The position numbers and the translations under genes are program-made. The notes under the pieces were generated by a model. The model saw nothing but the letters and a program-made list of their open reading frames with translations, ran no database searches and was not told the DNA's origin. Below are positions 52,358 through 61,125 of a stretch of 64,000 nt of DNA, in pieces. The DNA lies in the NCBI GenBank assembly GCA_934141555.1, contig CAKPCK010000001.1, positions 132,666-196,665 on the forward strand, in the 5' to 3' direction. The first letter of the stretch is position 1; every line of letters begins with the position of its first letter. The DNA comes from an uncultured Clostridia bacterium (GTDB lineage: Bacteria; Bacillota; Clostridia; TANB77; CAG-508).

Positions 52358-54073
52358 TTATTGCACATATGATGTGACTGAAATTGTTTTATTATTTGTG
52401 AAAATTACCATACCAGGTTTTGCACCATTAGGTTTTTTTACATACTGAACTTTACAATAATCAACAGGAACATTTGATGAAAGTTTTGCTTTACTATGTT
52501 CAACTGCAAGTTTTGCACATTTTACTAATGTATTGTCAGAGATATTCTGTCCAGCAGTTTTAATAATAACATGACTTCCTTGAATATCTTTTGTATGAAG
52601 CCAAATATCATTTTTATTTGCAAATGTAAATGTAAGCCAATCATTTTCTTTGTTATTTTTTCCAACATATACCTCAAAATTATCTATATTAAAATGTAAT
52701 GGAGAATATTGTTTAGTTTGATTTTTCTTTTTAGTAATTTTTTTGTTATTTTTTTTCGTACTGAACTTTCTTTTATTAATTAAATTCTCAGATATTTCAT
52801 CTAATATTTCTTGAACTTCTACAAGAGAAGAAGCAGACTCTATTTCATAAATGATGCTATCAATATAATTTAATTCAGTTTCTGTTTCATTTTTTTGAAC
52901 AGAGACAATTTGAAATGCATTTTTTAATTTTGTATATTTTTTAAAATAATGTTTTGCATTTATACTTGGAGAATATTTTTTATCTAATGGTATTTTAATT
53001 AAATTATTATTATCATAATAATTTTCGAGTTCAATATAATCTGTATGTGTATTAGATAATTTATATAAATTAGAAGTAATTAATTCTCCGTAAAGTCTAT
53101 ATTTATCTTTTTCATCACAATCTTTTAATTTATTATTAATACTATTTAAACGATTTAATAATTTTTTTTGAGAGTCAGTTACTAATTTTAAAGCATTGTT
53201 TTTATAAGTGGTAAAGTTTTCTACAGTTTCTCTGTTAAAATAAAAATTATCTATAAAATTATTTAATGAAAGTTCTGTTGATTCGGTATTTCCGATGTTT
53301 AATACAAAATCTGAAAGTTTATTGTTTTTATATATTTCAGTGAAATGTAAAGTATTTGGAAAAGTTAAAATATCATTTATATATTTTTCTAATTTCAATA
53401 TGTTCTCTTTGTCAATAGTAGTAATATTACATTTTTCAATAGCAAATTTTACAAATGATAAACTGAAACCAATAAATGTATTAGCAAATAATTTTGCGAA
53501 TTCTTCAACTGATAGGGGGAAAGAGTTTTGAAAAATACTATATATATCATTAGTTTTGTAATAATCTAACTTTTCTGAAGTGGGTAAGTTATATGTTCTT
53601 GATGGAAGAATATCTCTATAAATAGTATCTGTTGCATAAATATGTCTTAGTGCATCAATTATAATATTTTTATTATTAGTTAGAATAACATTACTGTGTT
53701 TTCCCATAAGTTCTATAATTAGACTTTTTATTTCAATTTCATTAAAATCATTTATTGTCTCAATATTAATTTTCACTAATCTTTCTAATCCATACATTTC
53801 AATATTTGAAATTTTACCACCTATTAAATGTTTTCTTAGTAACATACAAAAATTAGGAGCAACAAGCGGATTTTGTTTCGATTTTGTGGTTAAATTAATT
53901 CTACAGTTATGTGCATCAATACATATATTTAATGCATAATGTACTGAGTTTGAATAAATTCCTAAAACAATAGTGTTTTTATCAGGTTGGTGTATTTTGT
54001 CAATTTTGCCACTAATTAGAATATTTTTAAATTCATGTGTAATTGCTTTTGTAACAATTCCATCAAATGCCAT
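52358..54073 (-). CDS. rqcH: Ribosome quality control factor RqcH (NFACT family)
   Basis: Binds stalled 50S subunits and, with RqcP, adds C-terminal alanine tails to truncated nascent chains for degradation. The NFACT-N domain starts MAFDGIVTKAITHEF; the NFACT-R domain is near residues 450-571, with FEVYVGKNNKENDWLTF, IWLHTKDIQGSHVII and the ending GAKPGMVIFTNNKTIS. A coiled coil (about 280-430) lies between. The length of 571 fits RqcH, also annotated as fibronectin-binding protein in older records. No clear ribosome binding site stronger than AAGGACT is seen. Confidence 0.95.
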   Translation of the reverse strand: MAFDGIVTKAITHEFKNILISGKIDKIHQPDKNTIVLGIYSNSVHYALNICIDAHNCRINLTTKSKQNPLVAPNFCMLLRKHLIGGKISNIEMYGLERLVKINIETINDFNEIEIKSLIIELMGKHSNVILTNNKNIIIDALRHIYATDTIYRDILPSRTYNLPTSEKLDYYKTNDIYSIFQNSFPLSVEEFAKLFANTFIGFSLSFVKFAIEKCNITTIDKENILKLEKYINDILTFPNTLHFTEIYKNNKLSDFVLNIGNTESTELSLNNFIDNFYFNRETVENFTTYKNNALKLVTDSQKKLLNRLNSINNKLKDCDEKDKYRLYGELITSNLYKLSNTHTDYIELENYYDNNNLIKIPLDKKYSPSINAKHYFKKYTKLKNAFQIVSVQKNETETELNYIDSIIYEIESASSLVEVQEILDEISENLINKRKFSTKKNNKKITKKKNQTKQYSPLHFNIDNFEVYVGKNNKENDWLTFTFANKNDIWLHTKDIQGSHVIIKTAGQNISDNTLVKCAKLAVEHSKAKLSSNVPVDYCKVQYVKKPNGAKPGMVIFTNNKTISVTSYVQ

Positions 54074-54149
54074 TATAATCAGTCCTTATTCATAAATTTA
54101 GATTTTTTGTGGAATCTATAAACCTTAATGATAATATCACAAAAATGTG

Positions 54150-54728
54150 TTATTGTAAATAATCGAGAGGATTTACATAGTTATTTTCAATTCTAAAACC
54201 AATATGAAGATGACATCCTGTTGTTGCTCCATTTGTTGGCTTTCCGTTTGATGGATCACTATAATTATTTCCAGATACTCCATATACATATTTTGGGCCA
54301 ACATTTCCAATAATTTGTCCTTGTTCTATAATTTCATCAATTGAAACAATATAGTTAGGGGAGACATGACAGTATGAAATTTTTATACCGTCATAATTTG
54401 TTAGAGTTATTGTATATCCACCTCCACCAAGAAATCCTATAAATGTTATTATTCCATCACAGGTAGCAATTAAATTTGTGCCTTCAGGTGCAGGAATATC
54501 AATACCTTTGTGAAATGTTGAAGCACCTGTTGTAGGAGCTACTCTTTTTCCGAATTTTGATGAGAGAGTAGTATAACCTGGAATTGGCCAAGCATAAAGT
54601 GAATTTCCTAAAAATATTAAATCTTTTTCTGAAGGGAGTTGTTTTATATTTGAAGAAGAAAAAAATGGAATAAAAAATATACAGATAAAAAATGTTAATA
54701 TAATTAATGAATAAATAACTTTTTTCAA
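54150..54728 (-). CDS. M23 peptidase, membrane-anchored, TTG start
   Basis: A peptidoglycan endopeptidase of the LytM/M23 type. I place the start at a TTG (54726-54728) preceded by AGAAAGGAATG; a longer frame would run through tRNA-Trp and is rejected. Residues 4-22 form a signal or anchor helix. The peptidase domain starts after about residue 40: SKFGKRVAPTTGASTFHKGI, zinc ligands in HKGIDI and HLHIGF. About 192 residues. It lies behind tRNA-Trp and its terminator, without an obvious own promoter in the short gap. Confidence 0.85.
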   Translation of the reverse strand: MKKVIYSLIILTFFICIFFIPFFSSSNIKQLPSEKDLIFLGNSLYAWPIPGYTTLSSKFGKRVAPTTGASTFHKGIDIPAPEGTNLIATCDGIITFIGFLGGGGYTITLTNYDGIKISYCHVSPNYIVSIDEIIEQGQIIGNVGPKYVYGVSGNNYSDPSNGKPTNGATTGCHLHIGFRIENNYVNPLDYLQ

Positions 54729-54750
54729 AAAATCATTCCTTTCTGAGATA

Positions 54751-54781
54751 AAAAAATAGAGAATAGTTAATACTATTCTCT
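54751..54781 (-). terminator. Terminator after tRNA-Trp
   Basis: AGAGAATAGT-TAA(T/A)-ACTATTCTCT stem; run of six A on the plus strand (54751-54756) gives the T tract on the minus strand. Confidence 0.85.
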
Positions 54782-54791
54782 TCAAGATGAC

Positions 54792-54866
54792 TGGCAGGGG
54801 TACTAGGATTCGAACCCAGACAAGCGGTTTTGGAGACCGATGTGCTACCATTGACACTATGCCCCT
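54792..54866 (-). tRNA. tRNA-Trp (CCA)
   Basis: On the minus strand the acceptor AGGGGCA faces TACCCCT, then G and an encoded CCA. The anticodon loop CTCCAAA gives anticodon CCA. The D loop (AATGGTA) and T loop (TTCGAAT) are standard. Position 6 of the acceptor stem is a C-A mismatch (C where T, or G at 67, would pair), the only irregularity. A promoter lies at 54884-54912. Confidence 0.94.
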
Positions 54867-54883
54867 AAATCAATTACTTAATT

Positions 54884-54912
54884 ATATTAACACAGATTAA
54901 AAAAAATTACAA
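54884..54912 (-). promoter_or_regulatory. Promoter of tRNA-Trp
   Basis: Minus strand TTGTAA (54907-54912), 17-bp spacer, TGT-TAATAT (54884-54889). Confidence 0.7.
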
Positions 54913-54957
54913 TAGATTTTTTCAAAAAAACGAAAAATATTATGTTTGCATATAGCA

Positions 54958-54990
54958 AAAAAGAAAGCCTATATTTTATAGACTTTCTTA
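54958..54990 (-). terminator. Terminator after the vWA surface protein gene
   Basis: AAGAAAGCCTATA-TTT-TATAGACTTTCTT; A run on the plus-strand left side gives a T tract on the minus strand. Confidence 0.85.
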
Positions 54991-54994
54991 AATG

Positions 54995-56377
54995 TTAAAT
55001 ATTAAATTTCTTAGATTTTATTGCAAATACAATAGTTGTAATAAAAGCAATTGATACAAATCCAATTAATATTGGAGCACCAGTTTTTGGTAGTTCTTCT
55101 GGAGCTTTTGTATCATCTTTTGTTGGTTCTGTTTGTTTAATTTCAGTAAGTTTTATTTTTGGAGTTACATCAGAAGTTTTTGTTTGTTTCTTATTATCAA
55201 AATCGTTAAAATCAATATCAACTTTTTGATTTGTATCTAAAATTTTATCTATTATTTTTTCATCAAATTCATCTTTTAAAGTTAATGTATATTGTACATT
55301 TATTGATTTTCCAGCTTCTAGTTCAGGAATAGTCCAAGTTATGCTGTTTGTTTCTTTATCAATTGATAAAGAAATTTTTGAAGTATCAGTTCCTTGAACA
55401 TAAGCCATATCAAAATTTTCTACAATTTCTTTAGGAAAATAATCTACAACTGTTATATCTTTTAATGTTTTTGCAACAGGTACTAAATCAGAATAGATTT
55501 CTTCTGTAATTGTTTTTTCAATTTCTTTATCATTTATTTTATAAAATTTGCCAATTGTTGGTTTTTCTTCTGTTCCAAAAACACCTTCTATAACTTGACC
55601 ATATGTATAAGAATTTGTGCCATCTGTTCTAACAGTAGCTTTTTCATCGTCTATACCAGTTAGAAGTGAAATTACATTAATATCTTTTAATGATAATAAT
55701 GTTTCTTTTGTTGTAGAAATTACTTTTTCTAAAGCTTCAATTTTAACTAAATCTGAATTTCCAACATTCATATTTGGTACACCATCTGTTAAAACAATTA
55801 TGTATTTATTATTTTTTTCAGCTGTGAAAGTCTTTTGAGCTAATTTTAAACCAGCATCTAAATCAGTAAAAGATCCAGTTCCTTCAATTGCAGAGATTTT
55901 TGTTTTTAAAGTTTTTAAATCATTTGTAAATGTAGTTACTAATTGAGCATCTTTCTCAGTTCCCATTTCTGTTTGTTCTTGACTTGCAGAAAATGTTACA
56001 ACACCAATTTTTAGAGTAGAAGAGTTAATTGATAATAGATTTTCAACAAGTTTGTTAGCTGAATTTAAGACTAAGTCTTTTCTGGTTGTTGTATCAGTTA
56101 TTTTTGTATTCATACTATCAGAACTATCTATAACTAACATTAATTCTCCTTCTGGAATTTCATTAATTGCATTATTATTTATTTGCAATTGTAAAGTTAC
56201 TTGGTGCTTGTCTAAGTTAGAGCTTATAATTTTCTTTTCAAATTTTGAGTCTTCATTTAATTCAATATTACATATATTATTTTCAACAATTTCCATTTTT
56301 ACTGGTGTTGAGGCGAAAACAGTTGTTGAAATTAATATTAATAGCAAACATAGTGCTATTGAAATTTTCTTTTTCAT
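54995..56377 (-). CDS. LPKTG-anchored von Willebrand factor A surface protein
   Basis: A signal peptide (residues 1-22, ending VFAS) is followed by a vWA domain (about 70-290) with the metal-binding MIDAS residues DSSDSMN, then TGSFTDLDAGL and LTDGVPNMN. Residues about 290-400 are a beta-domain resembling adhesin repeats (DYFPKEIVENFDMAY). The C-terminus EELPKTGAP, a hydrophobic helix and KSKKFNI form a canonical sortase signal. It is probably a cell-wall-linked adhesin that binds matrix or host proteins. Start at 56377 chosen for the GAAAGGAAGA site. It lies 18 kb from the pilus sortases, so a housekeeping sortase elsewhere may anchor it. Confidence 0.93.
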   Translation of the reverse strand: MKKKISIALCLLLILISTTVFASTPVKMEIVENNICNIELNEDSKFEKKIISSNLDKHQVTLQLQINNNAINEIPEGELMLVIDSSDSMNTKITDTTTRKDLVLNSANKLVENLLSINSSTLKIGVVTFSASQEQTEMGTEKDAQLVTTFTNDLKTLKTKISAIEGTGSFTDLDAGLKLAQKTFTAEKNNKYIIVLTDGVPNMNVGNSDLVKIEALEKVISTTKETLLSLKDINVISLLTGIDDEKATVRTDGTNSYTYGQVIEGVFGTEEKPTIGKFYKINDKEIEKTITEEIYSDLVPVAKTLKDITVVDYFPKEIVENFDMAYVQGTDTSKISLSIDKETNSITWTIPELEAGKSINVQYTLTLKDEFDEKIIDKILDTNQKVDIDFNDFDNKKQTKTSDVTPKIKLTEIKQTEPTKDDTKAPEELPKTGAPILIGFVSIAFITTIVFAIKSKKFNI

Positions 56378-56413
56378 AAAAATATCTTCCTTTCTTCTCA
56401 ATATATCAGTAAT

Positions 56414-56442
56414 ATTTTAATATATTAATAAGAAAAATGCAA
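56414..56442 (-). promoter_or_regulatory. Promoter of the vWA surface protein gene
   Basis: Minus strand TTGCAT (56437-56442), 17-bp spacer, TAAAAT (56414-56419). Confidence 0.72.
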
Positions 56443-56470
56443 TAGAAATATAAGGTTTTTTTATATAGAA

Positions 56471-56492
56471 AAAAGGTCCATAAGGACCTTTT
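56471..56492 (-). terminator. Hairpin after the Cys-rich gene
   Basis: AAAAGGTCC-ATAA-GGACCTTTT just past the Cys-rich gene's stop, in position to terminate it. Confidence 0.78.
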
Positions 56493-56508
56493 ATATATGT
56501 CTAAAGGA

Positions 56509-56628
56509 TTAGCAACATCCACCTCTGTTACCACCACAGCAGCAACAAATTAAAAGTATAAGAATTATTATCCAGCAGCAGTCATCTCCAAAACCAAAGC
56601 CACATCCACAACCTCTATTTTCTGGCAT
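56509..56628 (-). CDS. 39-residue Cys-rich membrane peptide
   Basis: A small gene with an excellent AAGGAGGTG site. The protein starts MPENRGCGCGFGFGDDCCW, has a hydrophobic core IIILILLI, and ends with CCCCGGNRGGCC: ten cysteines in 39 residues. Cysteines frame both sides of a short helix, so it may be a metal-binding, lipid-modified or disulfide-linked coat-type peptide. Similar short Gly/Cys hydrophobic proteins occur in clostridia, sometimes linked to sporulation, but I know no proven role. It stands alone between the U32 and vWA genes with a terminator after it. The promoter is not clear. Confidence 0.8.
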   Translation of the reverse strand: MPENRGCGCGFGFGDDCCWIIILILLICCCCGGNRGGCC

Positions 56629-56744
56629 ACAAAACACCTCCTTTATAAATAAGATAAGATTTGCTAAAGAATTTTAAGTAATTCTTTAAATTTTTTCTTT
56701 TGATAATATATAATATGGAAATATAGAAAAAGTGTTACACAATA

Positions 56745-56775
56745 AAAAAGGAAAGAGAATTTTTCTCTTTCCTTT
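56745..56775 (-). terminator. Terminator after the U32 gene
   Basis: AAAGGAAAGAGA / TCTCTTTCCTTT stem; overlaps the stop codon; T-rich minus-strand tail (plus-strand AATAAAA). Confidence 0.82.
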
Positions 56776-59137
56776 AAATTTCTTTATTAAAGTTTCCATT
56801 AGTATATTGATTTCCTTCAAGCTTTTTACCAGTTAAAACAGTTTTTATAATATTATTAATTTCAGAAATGTTTTCATCTAAAATATCAATTCTCGCAAAG
56901 TCAATAGGGAGTCCGGCATATTCAATTGATGTTATTTTACTATTGTAAATAGTTGTAATTGTTTGGATGTTATCTGGTATTATTCTAAATAAAAATCCAA
57001 GTCTGTCTTTTAAATAATATTTATTTGTTGAATTACATTTATGATCACATTCTGAATAACATTTATTTGATTTACCTAATAAACAATAATTTGAATTCAT
57101 CAATGGAGTTCTTCCATAAACAATTAATTCTGTTTTCTTATTTGTGTTAAAGTTTTCTAAATCAGTTTTGTTAAGTTCAGGGGATAGTGTTATTGTATTT
57201 ACAGGTAATTCATTAATAGTTAAATTGTTAAATATATTAAATGTGTAATTACATATAAATTCATAATCTTTGTAATCTTTTAAAAGTTCAAAATTTCCTA
57301 TATTTGATAAAACAAATCCTTTTATTTTGTATTTTTCTAAAATAGTTGGTAAGTTATTTTTTAATAATCTATTGTAATTATTTCTAATTATTGTTGGCAT
57401 ATAAATATATGTATCAAATTTTTTACAAAGATCTAAAAGTAGGAGAGAGAAGTCTTTATTTATAAAATATTTGAATGGTATATATATTTTAGATACATTT
57501 TTTAATTTTGAATAATCATAACTTAAATTTAATGTATTTAATAATAAACTTATTTTTGTTTCTTTATGTGATGAAGTTGGATTGTTTTCTGTATAATTAG
57601 TATTAGATAATCTTCTAAAACTTGAAATAAGTTTTTCTTCATATTGAGCTAATGCTTGTCTTCTAAGTTCATTAATTCCACTAATACTTGGAACATAAAG
57701 ATTTTCTCCTAATTCAATATTTATGTTTTCAAAATTATAAGGTGTATTATTAGTTTTACAAATTTGAGAAATAAGTCTTTCTTTTGTCATAGGTGATTTT
57801 TGAGCAGGTTCAGGAATTATATTAGAGTCAATCTTAACAGATATATTATCATCAAATATTTTTAAAGAAATAGGGGAGTTTAAGATAACTTTCATTTCAC
57901 AAGATAAGTTTCTTTTTCTAGACTCTTTTTCAATAGTTTCTAATGCAGAAGTTGTTAATTCTTTATCAGAAATTTTGAATAATTTGTCACCTATAAAAAT
58001 ATCACCTTTCATTCTACCAATTTTTATTTTATCACCAATATGTGCTTCTGTAATGTTTTTATCATTTTTCATTAATTCAGAAATAGTATATAGATTTGTT
58101 TCATGTTTTTTATTTTCAACACAAATTTTATCTCCAACATGTAGAATTTCATTAGTTGTAAATGAAATATGTCCATGATTTTTATTAAAATTTGAAATGG
58201 TTCCTAAATATATTCCCATATTATTAGATTTTTGAGGATATATTAATTTTTTATTTTCAGTAGGAGATAGGTGTCCATTTGAGAATCCACCTCTATTAAA
58301 TACTTGTAATAAATCTTTTTTATCTTTTTCATCAATTTTAAAATCATTTTTTGATATTGCTAAATCAATGTATTTTCTATAAATTCTGGTAACAGTTGCA
58401 ACATATTCAGGGGTTTTCATTCTACCTTCAATTTTTAAACAAGTTACCCCAGCATTTACTAGTTGTGGCAAATATTCTAATCCACACAAATCTCTAGGAC
58501 TTAATAAATAGCCTTTATCAATAGTTGTATCATTTTCTAATAATTCATAAGGTAATCTACAAGGTTGGGCACATTTTCCACGATTCCCAGAACGACCACC
58601 AACCATACTTGAAAATAAACATTGACCTGAATATGAAATACAAAGAGCGCCATGTACAAATGCTTCGATTTCAACATTTGAGTTTTTACATATATGTTCA
58701 ATTTCTTGAATAGAAAGTTCTCTAGAAAGTACAACACGAGAAAAGCCCATATTTTGAAGAGTAAGAACACCGTCTAAATTATGTACAGACATTTGTGTAC
58801 TTGCATGAACAGCAAGACCAGGAAAATTTTTTATCATATAACGAGCAAGACCTAAGTCTTGAACAATTATTGCATCAATACCATATTCATAAGCTTTTTT
58901 CGCTAAAGCTATTGCATTATACATTTCATCATTTTTTATAAGAGTATTTAAAGTTAAATTTGTTTTAACACCTCTTATTTTTGCATAATTTATAGCTTTT
59001 TCAAGTGTATCATCATCAAAATTTGAAGCAAAAGCTCTTGCACTAAAACTATTTGCTCCAAAATATACAGCATCTGCACCATTTTGTACAGCTGCTTTTA
59101 AACAATCAAAATCACCAACAGGTGAAAGTAATTCCAT
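56774..59137 (-). CDS. U32 family protein (RlhA/TrhP-like RNA hydroxylation), long form
   Basis: Large U32 protein of 788 residues. The N-terminal U32 domain has MELLSPVGDFDCLKAAV, NGADAVYFGANSFSARA, and the Cys-rich signature GALCISYSGQCLFSSMVGG ... RGKCAQPCRL, which in relatives holds an iron-sulfur cluster. The C-terminal part (about 390-788) fits the extra domains of RlhA (rRNA C2501 hydroxylation), with CYSECDHKC near the end as another Cys cluster. Shorter relatives (TrhP) hydroxylate tRNA wobble uridine, upstream of TrmR. I prefer ATG 59137 with GGAGG about 7 bases upstream. The name depends on which relative it resembles. Confidence 0.88.
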   Translation of the reverse strand: MELLSPVGDFDCLKAAVQNGADAVYFGANSFSARAFASNFDDDTLEKAINYAKIRGVKTNLTLNTLIKNDEMYNAIALAKKAYEYGIDAIIVQDLGLARYMIKNFPGLAVHASTQMSVHNLDGVLTLQNMGFSRVVLSRELSIQEIEHICKNSNVEIEAFVHGALCISYSGQCLFSSMVGGRSGNRGKCAQPCRLPYELLENDTTIDKGYLLSPRDLCGLEYLPQLVNAGVTCLKIEGRMKTPEYVATVTRIYRKYIDLAISKNDFKIDEKDKKDLLQVFNRGGFSNGHLSPTENKKLIYPQKSNNMGIYLGTISNFNKNHGHISFTTNEILHVGDKICVENKKHETNLYTISELMKNDKNITEAHIGDKIKIGRMKGDIFIGDKLFKISDKELTTSALETIEKESRKRNLSCEMKVILNSPISLKIFDDNISVKIDSNIIPEPAQKSPMTKERLISQICKTNNTPYNFENINIELGENLYVPSISGINELRRQALAQYEEKLISSFRRLSNTNYTENNPTSSHKETKISLLLNTLNLSYDYSKLKNVSKIYIPFKYFINKDFSLLLLDLCKKFDTYIYMPTIIRNNYNRLLKNNLPTILEKYKIKGFVLSNIGNFELLKDYKDYEFICNYTFNIFNNLTINELPVNTITLSPELNKTDLENFNTNKKTELIVYGRTPLMNSNYCLLGKSNKCYSECDHKCNSTNKYYLKDRLGFLFRIIPDNIQTITTIYNSKITSIEYAGLPIDFARIDILDENISEINNIIKTVLTGKKLEGNQYTNGNFNKEI

Positions 59138-59165
59138 CATAAATCCTCCAATCATTATAAAAAAT

Positions 59166-59195
59166 ATTATATCATAAAAAAGGTAGAAACTACAA
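59166..59195 (-). promoter_or_regulatory. Promoter of the U32 gene
   Basis: Minus strand TTGTAG (59190-59195), 18-bp spacer, TGA-TATAAT (59166-59171). Confidence 0.75.
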
Positions 59196-59249
59196 GAAAA
59201 ATTAAGGAATTTGTAATATAAATGTAATATAAAATACATATCACCAAGG

Positions 59250-59279
59250 TTGACTTTAAGAATAAAAAAATGATATACT
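59250..59279 (+). promoter_or_regulatory. Promoter of the dockerin/cohesin operon
   Basis: TTGACT (59250-59255), 18-bp spacer, TGA-TATACT (59274-59279). Confidence 0.8.
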
Positions 59280-59350
59280 ATTGTCGAAGAAAAATGAAAA
59301 AAATAACAAAAGTAGATAATATATAAAACACTGTAAGAAGAGGAGAAAAA

Positions 59351-61105
59351 ATGAAAAAAAAGTTAATTTTTATCTTAATAATGATAATTTTAATATTGCA
59401 ATATTTTTGCTTTTTTACCAAAACATTTGCAGTAAATCAAGAATTCAGTCAAGATATAGAAAATATAGATTCAACTAAATATCCACAAATAAAAGAAATG
59501 ATACAAAAATTAAAAAATGAACATCCAAATTGGAACTTTAAAATATTATATACAGATTTAGATTGGAATGAAGTAATTGAAAATGAATATGTAGGGCATG
59601 GTGCATCACCAAGAAATTTAGTACCAACAAGTAGTTCATATGAAGGAGAATGGATATGTCCTATTTGTGGTGATACAACATATGATTCAGGAAAATGGCA
59701 TTGTGCATCACAATCAGCATTAAAATATATGATGGATCCAAGAAATTCATTAAATTCATCAGATGTTTTTCAGTTTTTAGAATTAACATATACAGATTAT
59801 AAAATAGAGACAATACAAGCAATGTTAAAAAAATATGATTTTTGGAATAATGAATCATACATAAATGCAATTATAGAGGCATCAAAAAAATATAATGTAA
59901 ATGTTTATTATGTAATAGCAAGAATATTACAAGAACAAGGAAATGGAACATCACCATTAGTAAAAGGTGAAGGATATAATGATCAATATGTTGGGGTATA
60001 TAATGTATTTAATATAGGTGCTAGTGGAAGCGGAAAAGACAATGTTATATTAAATGGACTTGCTAGAGCGCAGCAAGAAGGTTGGACATCAATTGAATTA
60101 TCAATTGATGGAGGTGTTGAATTTATCTCAAAAGGATATATTAATAGAGGACAAAATACAATGTATCTTCAAAAATTTGATGTTGATAGTTCAGAGGCTG
60201 GATTATATTGGCATCAATATCAACAAAATATAATGGCACCACAGAATGAAGGAACAAAATTAAGAGTAGCCTTTGAGGAATGTGAGTCAATAGATATGGA
60301 TTATACATTTATAATTCCAGTATATAAAAATATGCCAGATACAGCATGTGAAAGACCAAATACAGACAGTAATGAAACACCAAATGAACCAGAAATAGAT
60401 AGTAATTTGGTAAGATGTAATGCAGATCCAAGTTTAAGATTAAGAGATAACCCTAATGGAACATATATTGGAGAAAAAATATATTTAAATGAAGTTGTAA
60501 CAGTAATTGAAAAAGCAACAGAAAAAGTTGCAGGTACATATTGGGATTTAGTTCGAAAAGCAAATGGTGTAGAAGGATATGCAGCAAGGGCAACATCTGA
60601 TGATGAGCCAGTATATAAATTATATTTAGTTCCAATAAAAGATAATAATGGAAATGATACACCTGATAATCCAACACCAGATGTTCCAGATAATCCTGAT
60701 GATGGAAATAAGGAAGTTGTAGAAAATGATAAACTAAGGATAAATAATACTACAAATGAAATAACATCAATTCCAAATTCAACTATTGCAGATTTAAAAG
60801 AACTACTAGGTGCAGAAATAGTTGTGAAAAATTCAAATGGAGAAGTGGTTTCAGATGAATCAAATCTTGCAACAGGTTATGTTGTAAATGATAAATATAC
60901 AATTTCAGTTCTTGGAGATGTAAGTGGAGACGGAATAGTAGATGCGAGGGATTCATTAAGAATTTTGAAATATGCAGTTGGCTCATATGAATTAAAAAAT
61001 GAATATGCAAGAGCAGCAGATTTGAGTAAAGATGGGATAATTGATGCAAGAGATTCATTGAGAATTTTAAAATATGCTGTAGATACGTATAAAATAGAAT
61101 TATAA
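59351..61105 (+). CDS. Secreted glucosaminidase with SH3b and type I dockerin domains
   Basis: A signal peptide (residues 1-27) precedes an N-acetylglucosaminidase (GH73-like) domain (about 35-320; NFKILYTDLDWNEVIENEY, YYVIARILQEQGNG with the probable catalytic Glu). A zinc-ribbon-like insertion has CPICG and HC near residues 104-118. An SH3b domain (about 355-415, NADPSLRLRDNPNGTYIGEK) follows, then a Pro/Asp-rich linker and a type I dockerin (about 525-584): DVSGDGIVDARDSLRILKYA and DLSKDGIIDARDSLRILKYA. Two calcium-binding repeats are visible. It should bind a cohesin; the next gene encodes one. It would cleave peptidoglycan glycan strands. Confidence 0.9.
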   Translation: MKKKLIFILIMIILILQYFCFFTKTFAVNQEFSQDIENIDSTKYPQIKEMIQKLKNEHPNWNFKILYTDLDWNEVIENEYVGHGASPRNLVPTSSSYEGEWICPICGDTTYDSGKWHCASQSALKYMMDPRNSLNSSDVFQFLELTYTDYKIETIQAMLKKYDFWNNESYINAIIEASKKYNVNVYYVIARILQEQGNGTSPLVKGEGYNDQYVGVYNVFNIGASGSGKDNVILNGLARAQQEGWTSIELSIDGGVEFISKGYINRGQNTMYLQKFDVDSSEAGLYWHQYQQNIMAPQNEGTKLRVAFEECESIDMDYTFIIPVYKNMPDTACERPNTDSNETPNEPEIDSNLVRCNADPSLRLRDNPNGTYIGEKIYLNEVVTVIEKATEKVAGTYWDLVRKANGVEGYAARATSDDEPVYKLYLVPIKDNNGNDTPDNPTPDVPDNPDDGNKEVVENDKLRINNTTNEITSIPNSTIADLKELLGAEIVVKNSNGEVVSDESNLATGYVVNDKYTISVLGDVSGDGIVDARDSLRILKYAVGSYELKNEYARAADLSKDGIIDARDSLRILKYAVDTYKIEL

Positions 61106-61125
61106 AAAGAGAGCGAGGAATAATT

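Noticed and set aside
54729..54857. Upstream extension of the M23 gene frame through the tRNA-Trp gene
   Set aside because: The extension reads antisense-free through a tRNA and its terminator on the same strand; a TTG start with a good ribosome binding site lies just after them.
56640..56745. Sporulation-type (sigma-K-like) promoter before the Cys-rich peptide gene
   Set aside because: A CATA-N3-TA with an AC 16 bases upstream can be found, but such a degenerate match is expected by chance in AT-rich DNA.
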